Shown: in pieces, positions 43,658 to 49,965 of the stretch
Numbering within the stretch: position 1 is the first letter of the stretch
How the letters are laid out: every line of letters starts with the position of its first letter
Assembly (NCBI RefSeq): GCF_029360585.1
Contig: NZ_JAQZSJ010000018.1
Span: 70,552 to 120,516, forward strand
Direction: 5' to 3'
DNA from: Cohnella caldifontis
GTDB lineage: Bacteria; Bacillota; Bacilli; Paenibacillales; Paenibacillaceae
Length of the DNA stretch: 49,965 nt
Made by a program: the position numbers and the translations under genes
The notes under the pieces: model-generated
Databases searched by the model: none
Told to the model about the DNA's origin: nothing
What the model saw: the letters and a program-made list of their open reading frames with translations, nothing else

Positions 43658-44592
43658 GATTTCTCACCCTCGTAATAAACCCAGGATCTGGACGAACGGA
43701 AGACGATGACGGACAGGAGCATGATGATCGCGAACAGCACCCAGGCAATCGCGCACGCGGCGCCCATTCGTTGATTGGTAAACGCTTCGCGATACAGGTA
43801 GACCACGTAGAACAGCGAAGCGTTGTTCGGCCCGCCTTCGGTCATGATGTAAGCTTCGGAGAAAGACTGAAAACCGTTGATGATTCCTATAATCAGATTA
43901 AAAAAAATCGTGGGCGTCATCATGGGCAGCGTTACCGCCGTCAATTTATGCCGGATGCCCCCGCCGTCGATTTCGACCGCTTCGTAATAATGGTCGGGGA
44001 TGGACTCCAATCCGGCCAGAAAGATCAACATGGTGCCTCCGACCGACCATACGTTCATGAACGCCATCGTCGGAACGACCGTGGATTCGTCGTATATCCA
44101 CTGACTGGTCGGCAAATGCAGAAATTCGAGGATTTGGTTGAAAAGGCCGATATCGGGATTCAGCAGCCACATGAAAATCGTCGAGGTCGCGACGACCGGT
44201 ACGATCGACGGCAAATAAAACACGGCGCGAAAGAACGCTTTTCCTTTGACGTTGTTTTTAAGCAGCAGCGCCATCGCGAACGCCGCCAATAAACTGACGG
44301 GGACGGCCAACGCGACATAATAGAGGGTGACGAACAAAGATTTATAGAAGAAGCTGTCTTCCCCGCTGAACAATCTCCTGAAATTCTCGATACCGATAAA
44401 ACGGAAATCGTTCGTGATGGAATAATCGGTAAAGCTTAAATACAAGCTGGCCAGCAGAGGACCCAGCGTAAAAATGAAAAATCCCAAAATGGCCGGGGCC
44501 GCCATCCCATAGCCGTAAATCGTCTCTTTCCTGATCCTGAATCCAGGTTGCACCTTGGGTGCAATGGCCTGTTGGTTTGGATGCATACCCAT
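43654..44592 (-). CDS. Sugar ABC transporter permease, MalF type
   Basis: About 312 aa, six membrane segments, first at about residues 30-58. The EAA loop reads YEAVEIDGGGIRHKLTAVTLP. Start codon choice is uncertain: GTG 44595, ATG 44592 and ATG 44586 are in frame, all with a weak ribosome binding site. A large hairpin lies between it and the binding-protein gene. Confidence 0.92.
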   Translation of the reverse strand: MGMHPNQQAIAPKVQPGFRIRKETIYGYGMAAPAILGFFIFTLGPLLASLYLSFTDYSITNDFRFIGIENFRRLFSGEDSFFYKSLFVTLYYVALAVPVSLLAAFAMALLLKNNVKGKAFFRAVFYLPSIVPVVATSTIFMWLLNPDIGLFNQILEFLHLPTSQWIYDESTVVPTMAFMNVWSVGGTMLIFLAGLESIPDHYYEAVEIDGGGIRHKLTAVTLPMMTPTIFFNLIIGIINGFQSFSEAYIMTEGGPNNASLFYVVYLYREAFTNQRMGAACAIAWVLFAIIMLLSVIVFRSSRSWVYYEGEKS

Positions 44593-44634
44593 CACGCTTT
44601 CTCAAAAGTTTGTCATGGATTCCCGGAAAAAGAA

Positions 44635-44700
44635 GAACGGACGGCTTCGGAAACATTCTGGAACTTCGTTCCATATGTTCGCGATACGCGGCGTCCGTTC
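44635..44700 (-). repeat. Intercistronic hairpin between binding protein and permease
   Basis: GAACGGACG (44635-44643) pairs perfectly with CGTCCGTTC (44692-44700), and inside it TGGAAC-TTC-GTTCCA (44659-44673) forms a second stem. There is no clear T-run. Position and likely role are the same as for the hairpins at 14247 and 27387. Confidence 0.7.
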
Positions 44701-44733
44701 CATCCCCTTCCTCTTGAAATCCGGCAGCCAGGA

Positions 44734-46143
44734 TTACTTGACGGTTCCTTGGAGCAGCGGTTTGATTTTGGGCATCGTTTCCGCCATGACCTGATCGACC
44801 GTCTTTTTGCCTGTCCAAGCTTGGTCCAGCGCGGGGAACAGCAAGTTGTTAATGTCGCCGAAGTTCTTCACGTAGACCTCCGACGTCACCTGACTGTCGC
44901 CTACGATCGGATCGACCAGCACGTCCTTGTAGCCTTCGACCCTTGCCGCGCTGGGCGAAGCCCAAGCGGCGATTTTGCTCTCGTCCGTGTAGTAGGCCTT
45001 GCGATTCGGCATCCAGAGTCCATCCCGGAACAGCTCCGGCGAAATCTCCGGATTCGTGATGTATTTGAGCAGCATCCAGGCTTCTTTGGGGTGCTTCGAA
45101 CCGGAGAACACGACGCCAAGCGCTCCGCTGTATACGGCCGTGGTCGACGTCATTTTGGGAATGATCCCGATGCCGTAATTCAAACCTTTCGACTTGGCGA
45201 AATCGTTGCAAACCCATTGTCCGTCCAATACCATGGCATAACGCTTCGATTGGAGGGCGACGGCCGGCGCGGGCATGCTCTTGGCCGTTGTAGGGCTCGG
45301 CATGACATGATGGACGTTGATCAGATCCGCCACGTTTTGGAACACTTGATTAAACGCCGGGGTGCCGATGCCCGTCGTATCTCCCATATCGGGGAAATAT
45401 TGCGTGCCGTTGCGAAGCAAAAGCGCTTCCAAGGGACCGGACCATAAATCCATGTTAAATCCGTACTGACGGATATTTTTCGCGTCGAATGCGGGATCCA
45501 GCGCATTCCTTCCCTTGTTGTCGATGGTCAGCTTTTTGGCGACCTCGATGAACTGATCCCAGGTCCAGGCATTCTCCGGCTTGGTCGGCGGCGCCTCTAC
45601 TCCCGCCTCGGCAAATGCATCTTTATTGTAGAACAGCGCAAACGACTCGAGGTTGTTCATCAACCCTACGATGCCGTCGCCCTTTCTAGCGATGACTCCG
45701 TCGACGAAGTCCGATTCCACCGTTTCGGTATCCGACTGGAAAAGTTCTTTGATATTGGCCAGCTTTCCGTCCTCGTACCATTTGTACGCCGTAGGCGGTC
45801 CCAAATAGCCGACGTCCGGCGCGTCATTCGAAGCGATCATCGTGGTCAGCTTGGTTTCGTACTCGGACGGAATGATAATCCCTTCTACGCTGATCCCCGT
45901 ATCGTTCTCGAACTTGTCGATCGCCTTGCTGATGACTTCTTTCTCGTAAGTCGAACCCCAATACGTAAACCGCAGATGAACCTTCTCGTTCGACTGGACG
46001 GACGTCTCCGACGGAGATGCCTGCGGACCGGCGGTTCCGTCATTTCCTTGGTTGGCGTTGCCGCCGCCGGAGCCGCAACCCGCCATCACCGTCAGAATCC
46101 CGGCCAATACCGCCCCCGCGACGGCCTTTTGCCGCTTCCTCAT
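44734..46143 (-). CDS. Sugar-binding lipoprotein of the arabinoside importer
   Basis: Extracellular family 1 solute-binding lipoprotein, 469 aa. Signal peptide with lipobox MAGC at about residues 20-23, Gly/Asn-rich linker, then the binding fold (LRFTYWGSTYEKEVISKAI, GIIIPSEYETKLTTMIASND). GGGAGGAA lies ahead of ATG 46143. It is the first gene after the kinase gene and has a probable promoter of its own at 46217-46190. The ligand is probably an arabinose-containing oligosaccharide, judged only from the GH127/GH43 genes in the same unit. Confidence 0.92.
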   Translation of the reverse strand: MRKRQKAVAGAVLAGILTVMAGCGSGGGNANQGNDGTAGPQASPSETSVQSNEKVHLRFTYWGSTYEKEVISKAIDKFENDTGISVEGIIIPSEYETKLTTMIASNDAPDVGYLGPPTAYKWYEDGKLANIKELFQSDTETVESDFVDGVIARKGDGIVGLMNNLESFALFYNKDAFAEAGVEAPPTKPENAWTWDQFIEVAKKLTIDNKGRNALDPAFDAKNIRQYGFNMDLWSGPLEALLLRNGTQYFPDMGDTTGIGTPAFNQVFQNVADLINVHHVMPSPTTAKSMPAPAVALQSKRYAMVLDGQWVCNDFAKSKGLNYGIGIIPKMTSTTAVYSGALGVVFSGSKHPKEAWMLLKYITNPEISPELFRDGLWMPNRKAYYTDESKIAAWASPSAARVEGYKDVLVDPIVGDSQVTSEVYVKNFGDINNLLFPALDQAWTGKKTVDQVMAETMPKIKPLLQGTVK

Positions 46144-46189
46144 GCCTGTTCCTCCCTTTTTTATGCGCTTTCATTTTGGATGCAAGCTT

Positions 46190-46217
46190 AGTATGCCACG
46201 CCCGGGATGAACATCAA
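46190..46217 (-). promoter_or_regulatory. Probable promoter of the arabinoside importer operon
   Basis: Minus strand: TTGATG (46217-46212), 16-base spacer, CATACT (46195-46190). A cre-like TGAAAGCGCATAAA (46173-46160) lies between it and the ribosome binding site, where CcpA could block elongation. Confidence 0.5.
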
Positions 46218-46254
46218 ATTCGACGATCGTTGTAAAAGGGGGAGGCTCATTCGT

Positions 46255-48069
46255 TTATGGGCCGGCGGCTTCGGGCAGACAGATCAGGATCGTCGTTCCC
46301 CTTCCGGGATTGGACTGGACGGTGATTCCGTATTCATCGCCGTACATCAGCTTTAGCCGCCGGTGCACATTCCGCATCCCGACGGACGAACCTTTCTCGT
46401 TCATGATTTCCGCGATCCGTTCGGAGCTTATGCCCTGACCGTTGTCCCGTACGGAAAAATAGCGGCGGCGATTCTCCCGCCATCCGGAAATCCGCAGTAC
46501 GCAGCCGTCCTCCATATGCTCGAAGCCGTGCAGAAAAGCGTTTTCGACGAAGGGTTGCAAAAACAACCGGGGAACTTCGCCGTTCATCAACTCGGGTTCC
46601 ACGAAACAAGCATAATCCAGTCGTCCTTCGAATCGGCAGCGCATGATGAAGACGTATCCTTCCAGCCATTCCAGCTCCTCCCGCAATGTCCCCGTGGATT
46701 TGTCGTTCTCCACGGTATATTGCAGCATCCGGGACAACGAGGATACGATCTTGCCGATTTCGTCGCTTTCCTGCTCGATGGCGATGCAATTGATCAGATT
46801 CAGCGTGTTGTATAGAAAATGCGGATTCAATTGCGTATTCAACTGATGGATCTGGGCCTGCTTTTCAAGGAGTTTGACCTCGTAATTCTCATGGATGAGC
46901 TGTTGAATCTTATCGTTCATGTCGTTGAACCTTCGGATGACTTGATCGATCTCTCCGTATCCCCGCACGGGAATTCGGCTCTCGAAATCGCCCCGGCCGG
47001 TTTTCCGGATCGCCGCCGTCAATTTGCTCAGCGGTTTGGTGAACATCATGGACATCAGGTAAGCCAGGATCAGCGATACCATCAAGACGACGGCGCCCAG
47101 TCTCGTAACGGTGGCGATAATGTTCGGGGAAACCTGAGGGATCAGATCCTTGTTGCGGATGGCGGATACCAACGTCCAGCCGGTAACGGGCGAGGTATCG
47201 TAGCTGACGACCATCGTATCCCGGCCTTCCTTGACGCGGAGCGTACCCGTCTTGCCGCTTAAAACCTCCGAAATCCATCCTGCATGCAACACTTCGGATT
47301 GGACGGTATCACGGTTCGAGTATACGAGGCTTCCGTCCGGCGCGATAATGAAAAACAGCTGGTTATCGTGAAAGGAGAGATTCTTGAACGTATCCGCGAT
47401 AAAATCCGATTTGAAGTTGATCAGCAAAACCGGCCGCTCTCTGTCGTGCTCCAGGCTGGTGATTTCCCCCGTCGAGTTGTCGAACACGTTCAGGACTCTT
47501 CCGCAGGAGAAAAGATACCGGAAATCGTCGATATCGGAGTTCGCGAGCGACTCTTGTTGGAACATTTTCACGAAATCATAAGTCGGTTCCCATACCAGCC
47601 GCCCGTTCCCCTTCTGGATATGCCGGTATAATGCCGATTCCATAAAGCCGTCGTAGGGAATGAAGCCTTGACCGAAGGTATAATAACTCGTCATGATCGT
47701 CTGGGAGTAGAGTTGTTCGTCATAGTCGAAATACTTGCCGATGATCCTTCTCAATTCGCGGTCGTATTTCAACAAATCATTGGGGTCCTTCGGGTTGATC
47801 GTGTTGAAGATCCGGTAGATTTCCCCGTCCTTGATCATGAGCTCGCTGCTTTTGACGACTTTCGATAATTTCTGGTCCAGAATGGTGTTGCTCTGGCGAA
47901 TGTTCTGATAGGCATCCTTGCCGTATTGATTCATCGCGTCGTCCAGGCTGTAGCTATAATATCCGTAACTGGACAAGATCAACGTCACCATCATCAGGGC
48001 GAAAAACAAGAGGAACAGCTTGGTCCGGAGTTTGATTCTGGAGTTCCAGCGGTAGAGTTTGTCCTTCAT
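46255..48069 (-). CDS. Sensor histidine kinase (YesM-like)
   Basis: Membrane sensor kinase, 604 aa. TM1 at about residues 15-38, a dCACHE-like extracellular sensor at about 40-290, TM2 at about 295-320, a HAMP linker, then His_kinase with the phosphoacceptor histidine in QLNPHFLYNTLNLINC and a HATPase domain (VRDNGQGISSERI, GSSVGMRNVHRRL). GGAAGGGA precedes ATG 48069. Here the order is regulator first, kinase second, with only 4 bases between. It is followed by the importer it probably controls. Confidence 0.93.
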   Translation of the reverse strand: MKDKLYRWNSRIKLRTKLFLLFFALMMVTLILSSYGYYSYSLDDAMNQYGKDAYQNIRQSNTILDQKLSKVVKSSELMIKDGEIYRIFNTINPKDPNDLLKYDRELRRIIGKYFDYDEQLYSQTIMTSYYTFGQGFIPYDGFMESALYRHIQKGNGRLVWEPTYDFVKMFQQESLANSDIDDFRYLFSCGRVLNVFDNSTGEITSLEHDRERPVLLINFKSDFIADTFKNLSFHDNQLFFIIAPDGSLVYSNRDTVQSEVLHAGWISEVLSGKTGTLRVKEGRDTMVVSYDTSPVTGWTLVSAIRNKDLIPQVSPNIIATVTRLGAVVLMVSLILAYLMSMMFTKPLSKLTAAIRKTGRGDFESRIPVRGYGEIDQVIRRFNDMNDKIQQLIHENYEVKLLEKQAQIHQLNTQLNPHFLYNTLNLINCIAIEQESDEIGKIVSSLSRMLQYTVENDKSTGTLREELEWLEGYVFIMRCRFEGRLDYACFVEPELMNGEVPRLFLQPFVENAFLHGFEHMEDGCVLRISGWRENRRRYFSVRDNGQGISSERIAEIMNEKGSSVGMRNVHRRLKLMYGDEYGITVQSNPGRGTTILICLPEAAGP

Positions 48070-48073
48070 CGGG

Positions 48074-49702
48074 CTATTCCCTTCCTTTGCCGAAGATCCT
48101 GCATTCCTCCGGAGTCAGTCCGTAGCGTTTTTTGAAAATTTTATTGAAGTATTTCACGTCCCGATATCCGACTTCTCGGGCCACCTCGTAAATCTTTTTG
48201 TCCGATTCCAGCAAAATTTTGCGGGCGATTTCTACGCGAAGATCGGTTACGTACTCGGTAAAGTGCTTGCCCGTATACTTTTTGAACAGCGTGCTGAAAT
48301 ACGAAGGGTTGAAATAATATTTTTTCGACAGCTCCTCCAGGGACAATTCTTCTCCGAAATGGCCGTGGACGTAATGCAGGCACCGTTCCATCACGATGTA
48401 GTTTTTGTTATCCTTCTGCAGTTGAACGGCGGCGGCCATTTCCCCCAGCATCTTCACGCCATGCTTTTTGAATGTCTGCAGGTCTGGACAAAACGCGGGA
48501 TGAAACCGTTGATTGATTTTTCGCGCCAGATCGCCGATCGTATCCTCCGGCACGATATTCCGAACGTCATGGAGCAACTGAAGCAGTTGCCTGCGTACGT
48601 CGTCCAGCAGCAGCTCCGGTTCCGGGAAGCGGTCACCCAACCGCTTTTCCAGCCATCGGTCCAGTACGTCCATGCTCAAGGGTTTCTGCGCATGGACGAT
48701 CGGTTTGAAATCCTCGTCGATCGGAAAACTTCCCTTGCGTTCTTCCGAATATCGATCCTGAATGTCGGAATAACGGACGGCTTTTTGATCGCTCAGATAA
48801 AACCGGCAGCGCAACGCCGCTTCCGCCGTGCGGAATCCGGATGGAACGGACGTCAGGATATCCGGTTCCGCTTGTCCGACGCCGAACGACATGGAAATCC
48901 CGTACTCCTGGAACAGGTGATCCGCCAATGTCCGCAGATCGGTCAACAGGCTGTCGCCGCGAAGTTCCGACTCCGCGGAAGCAACGATCAGACTCGCCAT
49001 TTCATCCGCGTTCTGATGCATGAAGAATGAAACGACGCGTCCGTACGGGCGCAACGTTTCATTCACCCAGGTCCGGATATTCCACTTGATTTCGTTCCTT
49101 TCTTCCGGCGTATACGCAAACTCCGCGCCGTTTTCCGGTTCCGGACTGCCGATTCGCGATAGGATCGCGCATCCGCATCCGCGGGGTCCCAGCAGCGCTT
49201 CGATTTCCTCCCGTTCGGACTGCGTATGCTCCCCTTTCAGCCACTTGTTCAACAGGAGATCGGAATAAAGCGGCTTCAGCTTGTGAAGCTGTACGGCCAT
49301 CGCTTCCTTCTCCTGACGGCTGCTCCGATCCTTGCGGATCTCTTCCTCGATTTGCCGAAGGCTGTCTTGGATCGATTCTCTTTGAATCGGTTTCAGAATG
49401 TATCCGTGCACGCGCAAATCCAGTGCCCGCCGGGCATACGCGAAGTCGCTGTAACCGCTTACGATAACGATTTTGGATTGGGGATTGTGCCCGTAGATGT
49501 TTTCGATCAGGCTCAGACCGTCCAGCTTGGGCATGCGAATGTCGCTGAAGACGATGTCCATTTTCCTTTCCGTGCAAATCCCTAACGCCTCTTCCCCGTT
49601 TTTGGCTTCGAACATTTCGTATTCCGCGCGGAATTCGTGGATGATGCTGGACAAAATCTTCCTTTGCCGGGGTTCGTCGTCGACGACCAGAACTCGCAGC
49701 AT
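48074..49702 (-). CDS. AraC-type response regulator (YesN-like)
   Basis: 542 aa. Receiver domain at residues 1-120 with D54 (MDIVFSDIRMP) and K near 104 (ILKPI); C-terminal AraC double helix-turn-helix (LEELSKKYYFNPSYFSTLFK and GYRDVKYFNKIFKKRYGLTP) over about the last 105 residues. AGGAGG lies about 9 bases before ATG 49702. It heads the arabinoside unit and probably activates the importer promoter at 46217-46190. A possible promoter of its own has TACAAT at 49741-49736 with a weak -35. Confidence 0.93.
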   Translation of the reverse strand: MLRVLVVDDEPRQRKILSSIIHEFRAEYEMFEAKNGEEALGICTERKMDIVFSDIRMPKLDGLSLIENIYGHNPQSKIVIVSGYSDFAYARRALDLRVHGYILKPIQRESIQDSLRQIEEEIRKDRSSRQEKEAMAVQLHKLKPLYSDLLLNKWLKGEHTQSEREEIEALLGPRGCGCAILSRIGSPEPENGAEFAYTPEERNEIKWNIRTWVNETLRPYGRVVSFFMHQNADEMASLIVASAESELRGDSLLTDLRTLADHLFQEYGISMSFGVGQAEPDILTSVPSGFRTAEAALRCRFYLSDQKAVRYSDIQDRYSEERKGSFPIDEDFKPIVHAQKPLSMDVLDRWLEKRLGDRFPEPELLLDDVRRQLLQLLHDVRNIVPEDTIGDLARKINQRFHPAFCPDLQTFKKHGVKMLGEMAAAVQLQKDNKNYIVMERCLHYVHGHFGEELSLEELSKKYYFNPSYFSTLFKKYTGKHFTEYVTDLRVEIARKILLESDKKIYEVAREVGYRDVKYFNKIFKKRYGLTPEECRIFGKGRE

Positions 49703-49965
49703 CGTGCTAGTCCTCCTTAGGCGAATGGTCCTGGATTGTAGATCTCTATCTCAATGGTAACATGATTTCAAGAAAAGCCGGAAAGAAAGGGAGGGGAAAA
49801 TGATTGGAAATGGGGGTCGCTGATTGGGCGATTGGCCATACAAGCCGATCGCAGGCTGCGTTGAAGCCAACGTTAATGGCACAAGAAAAAGTTTAGATTG
49901 TTGAAGAAGCTTTGTACGGAGGAGTTATGTAAAAAAGTTACATAAATGCGTCGCGGTGACGGGAT
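49703..49965. other. Gene-free end of the window
   Basis: This 263-base stretch upstream of the response regulator has no supported gene. It is richer in A/T than the surroundings. It probably holds the regulator's promoter near 49736-49770 and, at the far edge, the inverted repeat at 49925-49945 that may belong to the control region of a gene beyond the window. Confidence 0.5.
49925..49945. repeat. Perfect inverted repeat at the window edge
   Basis: TTATGTAA and TTACATAA separated by five bases (AAAAG). A possible operator of a divergent gene; nothing further can be said from this window. Confidence 0.5.

Noticed and set aside
1..49965. CRISPR arrays, tRNA or rRNA genes, insertion sequences, prophage or attachment sites
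   Set aside because: I looked for regular short repeats, cloverleaf-type sequences, transposase motifs and terminal repeats and saw none that could be supported.

Overview
The window reads as a stretch of chromosome from a Gram-positive, moderately GC-rich member of the Paenibacillaceae (Cohnella or Paenibacillus type; this is an inference). The reasons are the density of YesM/YesN-type two-component pairs, LplABC- and MalEFG-type sugar importers without their own ATPase, lipoprotein solute-binding proteins with clear lipoboxes, AGGAGG-type ribosome binding sites, and many glycoside hydrolases without secretion signals. I saw no rRNA, tRNA, CRISPR array, phage or insertion sequence. Almost everything serves uptake and breakdown of plant-type carbohydrates. 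Coding density is high and no gene-free stretch exceeds 300 bases.

Layout. (1) 109-5950, minus strand: a GH35 beta-galactosidase-like gene followed by a sensor kinase and an AraC-type response regulator. (2) 6193-10475, minus: a very large DUF5107/TPR protein translationally coupled to a mutarotase-like protein, ended by a strong terminator; a divergent AraC regulator lies at 10662-11552. (3) 11563-19283, minus: sensor kinase, response regulator, LplA-type binding lipoprotein, two permeases and a Nif3-like metal protein. (4) 19509-28925, minus: a MalEFG-type importer, a LacI regulator, two different cytoplasmic serine hydrolases, a PfkB sugar kinase and a sucrose phosphorylase. The same palindrome with an AACCGGTT core stands before the importer (twice) and before the hydrolase operon, so the two transcription units look like one regulon. 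(5) 29121-30478, plus: an unusual gene with a nuclease-like fold plus winged helix, preceded by an intrinsic terminator and running antisense into its neighbour. (6) 29993-38995: two ribose-type ABC systems. One is complete (ATPase, permease, binding protein; minus). The other has only ATPase and permease (plus) and is divergent from an AraC regulator and a chemoreceptor. (7) 39050-49702, minus: response regulator, kinase, binding protein, two permeases, a GH127 beta-L-arabinofuranosidase and a GH43 enzyme, closed by a terminator that contains the last stop codon.

How the genes work together (inference from families and order): extracellular sugar is sensed by the three kinase/regulator pairs, which probably switch on the adjacent importer. 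Oligosaccharides enter through permease pairs that probably borrow a shared MsmX-type ATPase encoded elsewhere, and are cleaved in the cytoplasm by GH35, GH127, GH43 or sucrose phosphorylase. The most interesting unit is region 4: two esterase-like enzymes together with sucrose phosphorylase, fructokinase-like kinase and importer under one LacI operator suggest use of an acylated sucrose or acylated glucoside. No substrate can be proven from sequence alone.
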